The notes under the pieces are model-generated. The model was not told the DNA's origin and ran no database searches. It saw only the letters and a list, made by a program, of their open reading frames with translations. DNA of 64,000 nucleotides from Cellulomonas sp. KH9 (GTDB taxonomy: Bacteria > Actinomycetota > Actinomycetes > Actinomycetales > Cellulomonadaceae). Of this stretch, positions 25,905 to 34,563 are shown one piece after another. The stretch spans positions 621,909-685,908 of the forward strand of contig NZ_FOSE01000002.1 of assembly GCF_900114185.1 (NCBI RefSeq), written 5' to 3'. The first letter of the stretch is position 1. Every line of letters begins with the position of its first letter. The position numbers and the translations under genes are program-made.

Positions 25905-27088
25905 GTGGTTCCTTCCGGCGGGGACGTCTGCGGCACGTGACCCGTCCACGGGTCGGTGCGCCGCGTGCTGACGCGGGTCTCCACCGTAGTGCCCGCGGCC
26001 GCCAGGTCGTCGCGCAGCGCCTGCGCCGCGCGGGGCAGCCACAGCCACTCGGACGCGGAGTGGGCCAGGTCGACCAGGGCGGGGCGCGGCGCACCGCCCC
26101 GCGCGTCGAAGGCCGCCCGCTCCTGCTGCTCCGAGGCCGGGTGGTGCCGCAGGTCGGCGGTGACGTACACGTCGACGTCCGCGGCGCGCACCGCGTCGAA
26201 CAGCGAGTCGCCGGATCCCCCGAGCACCGCGACACGGCGCACCGGCATGTCGGGGTCCCCCGCGTACCGCACGCCCTGCGCCGTGGCGGGCACGGCACGG
26301 GCCACCGCGGCGGCGAACGCGTGCAGCGGCTGCGGTGCGGGCAGCGTCCCGACACGTCCGAGCCCGGTGGCGCCCGGGAGCGCCGCGAGCTCCAGGACGT
26401 CGAACGCGGGCTCCTCGTACGGGTGCGCGGAGCGCATCGCGGCGACGACCGCGGCCCGCCGGCTCCGGGGCGCGACCATCTCGACACGCGCCTCGGCGAC
26501 CGTCTCGCGGCGCCCCACGACGCCCAGGGCCGGCGCGGCACCCGGCAGCGGCGTGAACGTGCCCTCGCCGGTGGTCGTCCACGCGCAGCGCTCGTAGGCG
26601 CCCACGTGCCCGGCACCCGCGCCCGCGAGCGCGTCCACCAGCCGCTCGGCGTCCTCGACCGGGACCATGACGACGTGCTTGTCGAGCGCCGGCGCGTCGG
26701 CGGGCACCAGCGGCTCGGTGCCCACCAGGCCGATCGTGTCGGCCAGCGCCTCGGCGACCCCGCCGTGCGCCGCGTCGGCGTTGGTGTGCGCCGTGTAGAG
26801 CCCGCAGCCGCCCCGCACCAGACGGTGCAGGAGCGCGCCCTTGAAGGTGGTCGCGGCCACCGAGTGCACCGGGCGCAGCAGCAGCGGGTGGTGCGTGACC
26901 AGCAGGTCCGCCTCCCACGCGAGCGCCTCGTCCACGACGGCCGCGACGGGGTCGACCGCGAGGAGCACGCGACGCACGGGCGCGTCGGGGTCGCCGGCGG
27001 CCAGACCCACCCGGTCCCACTGCTCGGCGGTGCCGGGCGGGTACCGCCGGTCCAGCGCGGCGACGACGTCGGCGAGCGTCGCGGTCAC
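25901..27088 (-). CDS. Nif3-like dinuclear metal-center protein (DUF34)
   Basis: A 395-residue Nif3/YqfO family protein. Metal ligands are seen in LLVTHHPLLLRP (two His), in YTAHTNADAAHGG (His, Asp) and near the C-terminus in DLAHSASEW (His, Glu). The middle 100 residues (about 130-235, with HVGAYERCAWTTTGEGTF and AHPYEEPAFDV) form the inserted PII-like/YqfO domain. Biochemical function is debated; GTP cyclohydrolase I type 2 is an old label with weak support. The start and stop overlap its neighbours by 4 bases each, showing tight coupling with the ADH and the zinc-ribbon protein. Confidence 0.92.
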   Translation of the reverse strand: MTATLADVVAALDRRYPPGTAEQWDRVGLAAGDPDAPVRRVLLAVDPVAAVVDEALAWEADLLVTHHPLLLRPVHSVAATTFKGALLHRLVRGGCGLYTAHTNADAAHGGVAEALADTIGLVGTEPLVPADAPALDKHVVMVPVEDAERLVDALAGAGAGHVGAYERCAWTTTGEGTFTPLPGAAPALGVVGRRETVAEARVEMVAPRSRRAAVVAAMRSAHPYEEPAFDVLELAALPGATGLGRVGTLPAPQPLHAFAAAVARAVPATAQGVRYAGDPDMPVRRVAVLGGSGDSLFDAVRAADVDVYVTADLRHHPASEQQERAAFDARGGAPRPALVDLAHSASEWLWLPRAAQALRDDLAAAGTTVETRVSTRRTDPWTGHVPQTSPPEGTT

Positions 27089-28134
27089 GGCAGCACCAGC
27101 GCCTTCGTGCAGGTGCGCTCGTCCATCGCGCGGTAGGCGTCCGCGACGTCGTCGAGCGCGAACGTCGCGTCGAAGACGAGGCCGGGCTCGATGGTCCCCG
27201 CCCAGACGTCGGGCAGCAGGCCCTCGATGTAACCACGCACGGGGGCCACCCCCCCGACCACGCCCTTGTTGCCGCCGAACATCGTCTGGACCGACAGCTC
27301 CGGGCCGCCCGCGGGCACCCCGACGAAGCCGACCCGTCCGCCGGGCCGCACGGTGGCCAGCGCCTGCGCCATCGACTCCTTGGTGCCGACGCACTCCAGG
27401 ACGCCGTCCGGACCCACGCCGCCGAGCAGGTCGAGCACCGCCGCGGCACCCTCGTCGCCACGCTCCTCGACCACGTCGGTCGCGCCGAAGCGCCGCGCCA
27501 GGGCCTGCCGGGCCGGGTTGCGCGACATCGCGACGACACGCGCGGCACCGAGGCGGCGTGCCGCGATGATCCCGCACAGGCCGACGGCCCCGTCGCCCAC
27601 CACGGCGATGGTGGAGCCGGCGTGCACACCGGCCGCCAGCGCGGCGTGGTGGCCGGTGCCCAGCACGTCCGTGAGGGTCAGCACGTGGGGCAGCAGGGCC
27701 GCGTCGGGGTGCTCGGGGGTGACGACGAGCGTGCCGTCGGCCAGCGGGACCCGGACGTACTCACCCTGCCCGCCGTCGGTGGGCAGGCCGTCATGGTCGG
27801 GCGACCCCCACCACGCGACCTGCTCGCACGAGGTGTGCACGCCGTTGCGGCAGTGCACGCAGGTGTTGTCGCAGACCGAGAACGGCGCGACGACGAAGTC
27901 GCCGACCCGGACGCGGCGCACGTCGGCGCCCACCTCCTCGACCACGCCGACGAACTCGTGGCCGGTCCGGTGGGGTTCCCGGGTCGGTCGCACCCCGCGG
28001 TAGCCCCACAGGTCGGAGCCGCACACGCACGCGGCGACGACGCGGACGACGGCGTCGGTGGGACGGTGGATCACGGGGTCCGGCACCTGCTCGACGCGCA
28101 CGTCGCGGGGGCCGTGGATGACGGTGGCTCGCAC
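27085..28134 (-). CDS. Zinc-dependent medium-chain alcohol dehydrogenase
   Basis: A 349-residue MDR enzyme. Catalytic zinc ligands lie in ACVCGSDLWGY (Cys) and HRTGHEFVG (His-Glu). The structural zinc loop CDNTCVHCRNGVHTSC has the four Cys. The NAD(P) motif VVGDGAVGLCGI is near residue 170. It resembles alcohol/formaldehyde dehydrogenase-like proteins of soil actinobacteria; substrate unknown. GTG at 28134 has TAGGCT 7 nt upstream on the minus strand, so it is probably leaderless and heads the four-gene operon ending in the phosphatase. Confidence 0.92.
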   Translation of the reverse strand: MRATVIHGPRDVRVEQVPDPVIHRPTDAVVRVVAACVCGSDLWGYRGVRPTREPHRTGHEFVGVVEEVGADVRRVRVGDFVVAPFSVCDNTCVHCRNGVHTSCEQVAWWGSPDHDGLPTDGGQGEYVRVPLADGTLVVTPEHPDAALLPHVLTLTDVLGTGHHAALAAGVHAGSTIAVVGDGAVGLCGIIAARRLGAARVVAMSRNPARQALARRFGATDVVEERGDEGAAAVLDLLGGVGPDGVLECVGTKESMAQALATVRPGGRVGFVGVPAGGPELSVQTMFGGNKGVVGGVAPVRGYIEGLLPDVWAGTIEPGLVFDATFALDDVADAYRAMDERTCTKALVLP

Positions 28135-28233
28135 GACGTCGAGCCTACGGCGGGACGCCGGCCGGGGGCGCACCGGATCGCCGCCGCGACGTGCAGCAGG
28201 GCCCCCGGCCGCCGGTAGGCTGACCGACCGCAG

Positions 28234-28307
28234 GGGCCTGTAGCTCAGTTGGTCAGAGCGCCGCGCTTACACCGCGGAGGTCGCCGGTTCGAGACCGGCC
28301 GGGCCCA
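28234..28307 (+). tRNA. tRNA-Val (anticodon TAC)
   Basis: A 74-nt cloverleaf with a 7-bp acceptor stem (GGGCCTG with CGGGCCC), D-arm GCTCAGTTGGTCAGAGC, anticodon stem CCGCG/CGCGG with loop CTTACAC, and T-arm GCCGGTTCGAGACCGGC. The 3' CCA is not encoded (ACCC follows). A TAGGCT -10 hexamer lies at 28216-28221. Confidence 0.96.
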
Positions 28308-28370
28308 CCCACGCCGACCCGTGCGCCGGACGACCCGGTGCGTCCGGCTGCGCCGCGGCGGCACCGCCCG

Positions 28371-28844
28371 TCAGCGGGCCAGCGCCGCCAGCGCCTCGCG
28401 GTACGCCGACAGCGGCCGCGCCTGCCCGCGCGGGTTCACCACGCTCCACCGCAGCACCCCGTCGGCGTCGACGAGGAACGAGCCGCGCAGCGCGTGCCCC
28501 GTGGCCTCGTCGAACACGCCGTACGCGCGCGCGGCGGCGCCGTGCGGCCAGAAGTCGGAGAGCAGGTCGAAGGTGAACCCCTCCTGCTCCGCCCACGCCC
28601 GCAGGGTGAACATCGGGTCGCAGGACACGGCGAGGAGCCGCACGCCGGCGTCGTCGAACGCCGCGATGTTGTCGCGCAGCTCGCAGAGCTCACCGGTGCA
28701 GATGCCCGAGAACGCGAACGGGAAGAACACGAGCGCCACCGGCGTGCCGCGCAGCTGCGCCAGGGTGACCGGCGTGCCGTGCGTGTCCGGCAGCGCCAGG
28801 TCGGGGGCGGGCGCCCCGACCGCGGGGGCGCTCGCCGTGCTCAC
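28371..28844 (-). CDS. ahpE: AhpE-type peroxiredoxin
   Basis: A 157-residue peroxiredoxin that reduces peroxides. The active site FPFAFSGICTGELCELRDN has the peroxidatic Cys49. GFTFDLLSDFWPHGAAARAYGVF is close to mycobacterial AhpE. Mycobacterial AhpE has only one Cys, but here Cys54 lies five residues on, the spacing used by BCP-type atypical 2-Cys peroxiredoxins, so an internal disulphide is possible. Its GTG overlaps the DUF3052 stop (GTGA), the same pairing as in Mycobacterium tuberculosis (ahpE with the Rv2239c-type gene). Confidence 0.93.
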   Translation of the reverse strand: MSTASAPAVGAPAPDLALPDTHGTPVTLAQLRGTPVALVFFPFAFSGICTGELCELRDNIAAFDDAGVRLLAVSCDPMFTLRAWAEQEGFTFDLLSDFWPHGAAARAYGVFDEATGHALRGSFLVDADGVLRWSVVNPRGQARPLSAYREALAALAR

Positions 28845-29263
28845 TTGCCGCGGCCGCGCGTGGCCAGCCGGGTGGCGGACCAGTCCGGTCCGATCGCGAA
28901 GGTGGTCATCGCGTGCAGGCCCGAGGTGTTCGCGGCCTCCTCGATGTCCGAGTGCGACACGTGGCCGCGTCGGCCGGCCTTGGGGCTGAACACCCAGATG
29001 GGACCGCTGTCGTCGAGCACGGTCATCGCGTCCACCAGGGCGTCGGTGAGGTCACCGTCCTCCTGGCGGAACCAGATGACGGCGCCGTCCGTGACGTCGT
29101 CGAAGTCCTCGTCGACGAGCTCGGTCCCGGTGAGGGCCTCGAGCCCCGCACGGATGTCGTCGTCGACGTCGTCGTCGTAACCCAGCTCCTGGATCACCTG
29201 CCCGGCAATGAAGCCGAGCCGAGCGACAGCCTGCGTCGCGGAGTCGTCCGCGGTGGATGACAC
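28841..29263 (-). CDS. DUF3052-family protein
   Basis: A 140-residue acidic protein of a family confined to Actinobacteria and always found beside ahpE and aceE. Features: AVARLGFIAGQVIQELGYDDD, an acidic middle segment, and a C-terminal VFSPKAGRRGHVSHSDIEEA and SATRLATRGRGK. Function is not established. GTG at 29263 lies 10-11 nt after GAAGGGAA. TAACGT on the minus strand upstream is a plausible -10, giving a normal leader. Divergent from aceE. Confidence 0.88.
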   Translation of the reverse strand: MSSTADDSATQAVARLGFIAGQVIQELGYDDDVDDDIRAGLEALTGTELVDEDFDDVTDGAVIWFRQEDGDLTDALVDAMTVLDDSGPIWVFSPKAGRRGHVSHSDIEEAANTSGLHAMTTFAIGPDWSATRLATRGRGK

Positions 29264-29565
29264 GTCGGCCGGTTCCCTTCTCCCCCGGTGCGCCGCACTG
29301 TCCGCGGACCCACCTGTCGATGTCGGCACACGTTAGCCCACCGCAGACCACTGGGCCCTGGCAAGAGGCGGTCCGTCCGGGCGTGTCACGGACGTCACGC
29401 CCCTCCCGGAGCCCCACGGTGTGACTTTCGGGGGTCGACGGACCGAGAATGGTCCGACTACCCGCAACCGCACCCCGCGCACGACGCGGCGGCACGGATG
29501 CAGGCAACGCAGCGTTCCGTGGTGCCACCAGGCGCCGGGCACGCACGAGACGCGAAGGAGCACCG
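29264..29565. promoter_or_regulatory. Divergent promoter region DUF3052/aceE with two palindromes
   Basis: This 302-bp gap has no gene. At 29379-29402 is GGGCGTG-N10-CACGCCC. At 29439-29456 is CGGACC-GAGAAT-GGTCCG, whose centre GAGAAT could be the aceE -10 with GTGACT near 29421 as the -35. A regulator binding here would block aceE directly. Operator roles are inference. Confidence 0.45.
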
Positions 29566-32310
29566 GTGGCTTCCATCGACGAGACGGGCCCCCTGATCGG
29601 CGGCCTGCTCAGCCAGGTCCCCGACATCGACCCGGAGGAGACCGGTGAGTGGGTCGAGTCCCTCGACGGGCTGATCGAGGAGAAGGGCGGCCCGCGGGCC
29701 CGCTACGTGCTGATGAGCATGCTGCGGCACGCACGCGAGCGCAACGTGGCGATCCCGGCGTCGCTCAACACGCCGTACGTGAACACCATCGCGGTGCACA
29801 ACGAGCCCTACTTCCCCGGCGACGAGGTCATCGAGCGGCGCTACCGCTCGTGGATCCGCTGGAACGCGGCCGTCATGGTGACGCGCGCGCAGCGCCCCGG
29901 CGTCGCGGTGGGCGGGCACATCTCCTCGTACGCCTCCGTCGCGACGCTCACCGAGGTGGGCCTCAACCACTTCTTCCGCGGCAAGGACCACCCCGGCGGC
30001 GGTGACCAGGTCTACTTCCAGGGCCACGCCTCCCCCGGCGTCTACGCCCGCGCGTTCCTCGAGGGCCGGCTGTCCGAGCACCAGCTCGACGGCTTCCGGC
30101 AGGAGCTCTCGCACCCCGGCGGCGGCCTGCCGTCCTACCCGCACCCGCGCCTGGCGCCCGAGCTGTGGGAGTTCCCCACGGTGTCGATGGGCCTGGGCCC
30201 GGCGTCCGCGATCTACCAGGCGTGGACGAACAAGTACCTGCACAACCGCGGGATCAAGGACACCAGCCAGCAGGACGTCTGGGCGTTCCTCGGCGACGGC
30301 GAGATGGACGAGCCCGAGTCGCGCGGCATGCTCCAGCACGCCGCCCAGCAGGGCCTGGACAACCTCACGTTCGTCGTCAACTGCAACCTGCAGCGGCTCG
30401 ACGGCCCGGTGCGCGGCAACGGCAAGATCATCCAGGAGCTCGAGGCGCAGTTCCGCGGCGCGGGCTGGAACGTCATCAAGGTCATCTGGGGCCGCGAGTG
30501 GGACACCCTGCTCAACGCCGACAAGGACCGCGCCCTGGTCCACCTGATGAACACCACGCCCGACGGTGACTTCCAGACGTACCGCGCCGAGAGCGGCGCG
30601 TTCATCCGCGAGCACTTCTTCGGCCGCGACCCGCGCACCAAGGCGCTCGTCGAGAAGATGACGGACGACGAGATCTGGGCCCTCAAGCGCGGCGGGCACG
30701 ACTACCGCAAGCTCTACGCGGCCTACAAGTCGGCGCGCGAGCACACCGGTCAGCCGACCGTGATCCTCGCGCACACCATCAAGGGCTACGGGCTGGGGTC
30801 GGGCTTCGCCGGCCGCAACGCGACGCACCAGATGAAGAAGCTCAAGGTCGAGGAGCTCAAGACCCTGCGCGACTCGCTGCACATCCCGATCACGGACGAG
30901 CAGCTCGAGGAGAACCCGTACCTGCCCCCGTACTACAACCCGGGGCCGGAGGACGAGGCGATCAAGTACATGCTCGAGCGGCGTCGTCAGCTGGGCGGGT
31001 TCGTCCCCGAGCGGCGCAGCGCGCACACCAAGCTGACGCTGCCGGGCGACAAGGCGTACGAGATCCTGGCCAAGGGCTCGGGCACGCAGGAGGTCGCCAC
31101 GACCATGGCGCTCGTGCGCCTGTTCAAGGACCTGGTGAAGGACAAGGAGTTCGGCCACCGCCTGGTGCCGATCATCCCCGACGAGGCCCGCACGTTCGGC
31201 CTGGACTCGATCTTCCCGAGCGCGAAGATCTTCAACACCAACGGCCAGAACTACATGGCCGTGGACCGCGAGCTCATGCTGAGCTACAAGGAGTCCGAGG
31301 CCGGGCAGATCATGCACACCGGCATCAACGAGGCCGGTTCCGCCGCCGCGTTCCAGTCGGTGGGCACGTCGTACGCCACGCACGGCGAGCCGCTGATCCC
31401 GTTCTACTTCTACTACTCGATGTTCGGGTTCCAGCGCACCGGCGACCAGTTCTGGGCAGCCGGCGACCAGATGGCGCGCGGGTTCCTCATCGGCGCCACG
31501 GCGGGCCGCACGACGCTGACGGGCGAGGGCCTGCAGCACGCCGACGGCCACTCGCCGCTGCTGGCGGGCACCATGTCGCACGTCGTGCACTACGACCCGG
31601 CCTACGGGTACGAGATCCGGCACATCGTGCGTGACGGCATCCAGCGGATGTACGGGGAGCCCGACGGCCGCGACCAGGACGTCATCTACTACCTGACGGT
31701 CTACAACGAGCCGATGGTGCAGCCGGCGGAGCCCGAGGGCGTCGACGTCGAGGGCATCCTCAAGGGCATCCACCTCATCGCACCGGCCGAGGGCGACGGG
31801 CCGCGCGCCCAGATCCTCGCGTCCGGCGTCGCGGTGCCGTGGGCGCTCGAGGCGCAGCACCTGCTGGCGGAGGACTGGGGCGTGCGCGCCGCGGTCTGGT
31901 CGGTGACCAGCTGGAACGAGCTGCGACGCGACGCGCTGGCCTCCGAGCAGCACGCCTTCCTCAACCCGGGCGACGAGGTGCGCACCCCGTACCTGACCGC
32001 CAAGCTCCAGGGTGCGGAGGGCCCGTTCGTCGCCACGACGGACTACGACCACCTCGTGCCCGACCAGGTGCGCGCCTGGATCCCGGGCCGCTACGCCACG
32101 CTGGGCGCCGACGGCTTCGGGTTCTCCGACACCCGCGCGGCGGCACGTCGGCACTTCAAGATCGACGGTCCGTCGACGGTGGTGCGGGTGCTGCAGCAGC
32201 TGGTGCTCGAGGGGAAGGTCGACCCGTCCCTGCCGGCTCAGGCGATCGAGCGGTACCGCCTGCACGACGTCACGGCCGGCACGTCCGGCAACACGGGTGG
32301 CGACTCCTGA
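29566..32310 (+). CDS. aceE: Pyruvate dehydrogenase E1 component, homodimeric
   Basis: A 914-residue E1 that decarboxylates pyruvate with thiamine diphosphate and feeds acetyl-CoA synthesis. The TPP motif [12 protein letters not shown]...NCNLQRLDG is at about residues 243-285. Other hallmarks are [17 protein letters not shown] and [23 protein letters not shown] at 29566 has GAAGGAG 5 nt before it; the longer open frame upstream (from 29449) runs through the promoter palindrome and is rejected. The E2 (dihydrolipoyl acyltransferase) and E3 genes are not here, as in other Actinobacteria where aceE stands alone. Confidence 0.97.
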   Translation: MASIDETGPLIGGLLSQVPDIDPEETGEWVESLDGLIEEKGGPRARYVLMSMLRHARERNVAIPASLNTPYVNTIAVHNEPYFPGDEVIERRYRSWIRWNAAVMVTRAQRPGVAVGGHISSYASVATLTEVGLNHFFRGKDHPGGGDQVYFQGHASPGVYARAFLEGRLSEHQLDGFRQELSHPGGGLPSYPHPRLAPELWEFPTVSMGLGPASAIYQAWTNKYLHNRGIKDTSQQDVWAFLGDGEMDEPESRGMLQHAAQQGLDNLTFVVNCNLQRLDGPVRGNGKIIQELEAQFRGAGWNVIKVIWGREWDTLLNADKDRALVHLMNTTPDGDFQTYRAESGAFIREHFFGRDPRTKALVEKMTDDEIWALKRGGHDYRKLYAAYKSAREHTGQPTVILAHTIKGYGLGSGFAGRNATHQMKKLKVEELKTLRDSLHIPITDEQLEENPYLPPYYNPGPEDEAIKYMLERRRQLGGFVPERRSAHTKLTLPGDKAYEILAKGSGTQEVATTMALVRLFKDLVKDKEFGHRLVPIIPDEARTFGLDSIFPSAKIFNTNGQNYMAVDRELMLSYKESEAGQIMHTGINEAGSAAAFQSVGTSYATHGEPLIPFYFYYSMFGFQRTGDQFWAAGDQMARGFLIGATAGRTTLTGEGLQHADGHSPLLAGTMSHVVHYDPAYGYEIRHIVRDGIQRMYGEPDGRDQDVIYYLTVYNEPMVQPAEPEGVDVEGILKGIHLIAPAEGDGPRAQILASGVAVPWALEAQHLLAEDWGVRAAVWSVTSWNELRRDALASEQHAFLNPGDEVRTPYLTAKLQGAEGPFVATTDYDHLVPDQVRAWIPGRYATLGADGFGFSDTRAAARRHFKIDGPSTVVRVLQQLVLEGKVDPSLPAQAIERYRLHDVTAGTSGNTGGDS

Positions 32311-32323
32311 CGGACGCCGCACG

Positions 32324-32359
32324 ACGAACGCCCCCGGCCTTGTGGCCGGGGGCGTTCGT
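32324..32359. terminator. Terminator after aceE
   Basis: A perfect 16-bp stem (ACGAACGCCCCCGGCC arm) with a TTGT loop, 14 bp past the aceE stop and between two converging genes, so it can serve both. Confidence 0.85.
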
Positions 32360-32402
32360 GCGTTCGTGGGGCGGTGCGTCCCGGGGGGCCGGGCCCGCGC
32401 CG

Positions 32403-33089
32403 TCAGGTCCCGGGGATGGACTGCTGCGCGCGCGCGATCTCCTGCGCCAGCTCGGCCTTCAGTCCGGAGACCGCCGACTGGTCCGGGTAGAGGTCCAGCG
32501 ACGCCAGGTGCTGCTTGGCCTCGAGCGGGCGCTCGGCGGCGATCGCGGCCCGGACGAGCTCGCGGGCGACGTCGGGGACGTGCTCGCGGGGCCGCCAGTG
32601 ACCGACGCCGAGGTTGAGCGCCTCGACGGGCTGCCCGGCGTCGGTGAGCAGGGCCAGCGCCTGGGTCAGCGCCTGGCCGGACGGGTCACGCTCCGCGGCG
32701 GTGGTGAGCCGGCGGGTCGTCCCCTCGTGGTCGTCGCGCACGGAGAGCCGTGCGACCTCGATGAGCGGGAACCACGCACGCGGGTTGCCGGCGAGCTCCT
32801 CACCGAGCGACCACACGGCGAGGTCGGCGGCGTGCTGCCGCTCGTGCTCGACGTTGGGCGCGGTCAGCGGGTCCTGCTCGGGGACGGACTCCGCGGCCCG
32901 GCGACGCACGATCTCGGCGAGGGCCTGGAAGGCACGCTCGTTGTTCGGGTCGTCGCTCAGCATGGACCGCAGCGCGTCCTCGTGGAGCGTGTCGCCGCGT
33001 CGCGAGGCCTTCGTCGGGCGACGCGCCCCGACCGTGGAGGCCGAGGAGGGTCGCCTCATGAGCTGGCGCAGGCGGGGCAGAAGAGCCAT
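32403..33089 (-). CDS. Conserved alpha-helical protein, TPR-like
   Basis: A 228-residue, mostly helical protein. The N-terminus is basic (MALLPRLRQLMRRPSS), and the rest consists of helix pairs rich in Ala and Leu (for example ERAFQALAEIVRRRAAES, then PLIEVARLSVRDDHEG) that look like tetratricopeptide repeats without a clear consensus. I do not recognise a specific family. The ATG at 33089 has TAAGGT 6 nt upstream on the minus strand, so it is probably leaderless. Divergent from the FasR-like gene. Confidence 0.75.
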   Translation of the reverse strand: MALLPRLRQLMRRPSSASTVGARRPTKASRRGDTLHEDALRSMLSDDPNNERAFQALAEIVRRRAAESVPEQDPLTAPNVEHERQHAADLAVWSLGEELAGNPRAWFPLIEVARLSVRDDHEGTTRRLTTAAERDPSGQALTQALALLTDAGQPVEALNLGVGHWRPREHVPDVARELVRAAIAAERPLEAKQHLASLDLYPDQSAVSGLKAELAQEIARAQQSIPGT

Positions 33090-33164
33090 GCCGAGACCTT
33101 ATCCGGTCAGCCCGTGCGACACCTTCCCGAGGGCCGTCGACGACGCCCGCGACGGTCCCGGACA

Positions 33165-33183
33165 TTTGTCGACTTCCCACAAC
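33165..33183. promoter_or_regulatory. FasR/MabR-type site upstream of its own gene
   Basis: TTTGT-N9-ACAAC, an inverted repeat of TTGT/ACAA with 9-nt spacing. The identical element occurs before fabD at 34479-34497. It lies 21 bp before the regulator start and overlaps its expected -35 region, which suggests autoregulation. Confidence 0.6.
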
Positions 33184-33204
33184 CCGCGCCCTTATGCTCG
33201 CGCC

Positions 33205-34449
33205 ATGGCGACGTCTCCCCGGACGCCGGCGGCGCGTGCGCCCCGTCGCACCGTTCCCCCCACCCCCGACGGCGGCACCACCGCACCCGGCACGCCCGGC
33301 GACCAGAGCGAGACGCAGCGGCGCGTGCGCGACGGCACGGGTCTGCTCTCGGCCGCGGCCATGCGCCGGCTGGACGCCGACCTCGAGTGGTACCGGGCGC
33401 TGCCGGCCGAGGACCGGTCCTGGGTCAACCTGGTCGCCCAGGCGGGCATCACCGCCTTCGTCACCTGGTACGCCGACCCGACGCAGCCCCCGCACGGCGT
33501 CAGCGAGATCTTCGCCACCGCCCCGCCCGAGCTGACGCGCTCGATCTCGCTGCAGCACACCCTCCAGCTGGTCCGGGTGGTCGTCGACGTCGTCGAGACC
33601 CACTCCGACCGGCTGGCCGCCCCGGGCGCGGAGCGCGAGCTGCGCGAGGCCGTGCTGCGGTACTCGCGGGAGGTGGCGTTCTCCGCGGCGGAGGTCTACG
33701 CGCGCGCCGCCGAGGTGCGCGGCGCCTGGGACGCCCGCCTCGAGGCGCTGGTCGTGGACGCGCTGGTGCGCGGCGACGCCGACGACGCGCTGCGCTCACG
33801 CGTGTCCGCCCTGGGCTGGAGCGGTCGCGGCGCGACGCTGGTGGTCGTGGGCACGACGACGGCCCACATGGACGAGGTCCGCGCCGCCGACCTGCGCCGG
33901 GCGACCCGGCGCGCGGCGGACGACGCGCTGGTCGGCATCCTCGGGGACCGCCTGGTCGTGTTCCTGGGCGGCGAGGGCGACCTGCGCGCCGCCGCGATGT
34001 CGCTGCTGCCGCGCTTCGGCCCCGGGCCCGTCGTCGTGGGCCCCACGGCCTCGGGCCTGGCCGAGGCCACCCGATCGGCGCGCGCCGCCCTCGCGGGGCT
34101 CGCCGCGGCCGCGGGCTGGGAGCAGGCACCGCGGCCCGTGCACGCCGACGACCTGCTGCCCGAGCGCGTCCTCGTCGGGGACGTCGAGGCCCGCCGGGCG
34201 CTCGTCGAGCGCGCGTACGCCCCGCTGGCGGCGAGCCAGGGGTCCCTGCTCGAGACCCTGTCCGCCTACCTGGGCGGCGGGCGGTCGCTGGAGGCCGCCG
34301 CGCGCTCCCTGTACGTGCACCCCAACACCGTCCGGTACCGGTTGCGGCGCGTGGCCGACGTCACGGGCTGGGACCCGCTCGACGCGCGCGAGTCGTACGT
34401 GCTGCAGACGGCGCTGGCCGTCGGCCGGCTCGACGGCGCGGCGGGCTGA
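33205..34449 (+). CDS. fasR: PucR/CdaR-family regulator of fatty-acid synthesis (FasR/MabR ortholog)
   Basis: A 414-residue regulator. A disordered, Pro-rich first 45 residues leads into a central region (WVNLVAQAGITAFVTWY) and a GGDEF-related CdaR-like domain. The C-terminal helix-turn-helix is SLEAAARSLYVHPNTVRYRLRRV, the PucR HTH_30 type. Directly upstream of fabD, this is the place of FasR in Streptomyces and MabR (Rv2242) in mycobacteria, which control the fab operon. The ATG has TATGCT 6 nt upstream and no ribosome-binding site, so it is likely leaderless. A TTTGT-N9-ACAAC element precedes both this gene and fabD. The effector is probably a long-chain acyl-CoA, by analogy with MabR. Confidence 0.9.
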   Translation: MATSPRTPAARAPRRTVPPTPDGGTTAPGTPGDQSETQRRVRDGTGLLSAAAMRRLDADLEWYRALPAEDRSWVNLVAQAGITAFVTWYADPTQPPHGVSEIFATAPPELTRSISLQHTLQLVRVVVDVVETHSDRLAAPGAERELREAVLRYSREVAFSAAEVYARAAEVRGAWDARLEALVVDALVRGDADDALRSRVSALGWSGRGATLVVVGTTTAHMDEVRAADLRRATRRAADDALVGILGDRLVVFLGGEGDLRAAAMSLLPRFGPGPVVVGPTASGLAEATRSARAALAGLAAAAGWEQAPRPVHADDLLPERVLVGDVEARRALVERAYAPLAASQGSLLETLSAYLGGGRSLEAAARSLYVHPNTVRYRLRRVADVTGWDPLDARESYVLQTALAVGRLDGAAG

Positions 34450-34478
34450 CCGGCAGGTCACCGCACCACGAGGGGACC

Positions 34479-34497
34479 TTTGTACGGGTCCGACAAC
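34479..34497. promoter_or_regulatory. FasR/MabR-type site upstream of fabD
   Basis: TTTGT-N9-ACAAC, with the same arms and spacing as the site before fasR. It lies 66 bp before the fabD GTG, which is suitable for an activator of the fab operon. Confidence 0.6.
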
Positions 34498-34563
34498 GCT
34501 GGGTCGCGAGGTTGGTGCGTGGCGCGACCGGGCGACGTCGTCCGGGCACGGCACAGTGGTCAC

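Noticed and set aside
29449..29565. Longer aceE beginning at 29449
   Set aside because: It passes through the promoter palindrome; GTG 29566 has GAAGGAG and the normal N-terminus.
29458..32322. Open frame of 954 codons antisense to aceE
   Set aside because: Shadow of a long, clearly coding GC-rich gene; residue composition (Arg, Val, Asp, His runs) is not protein-like.
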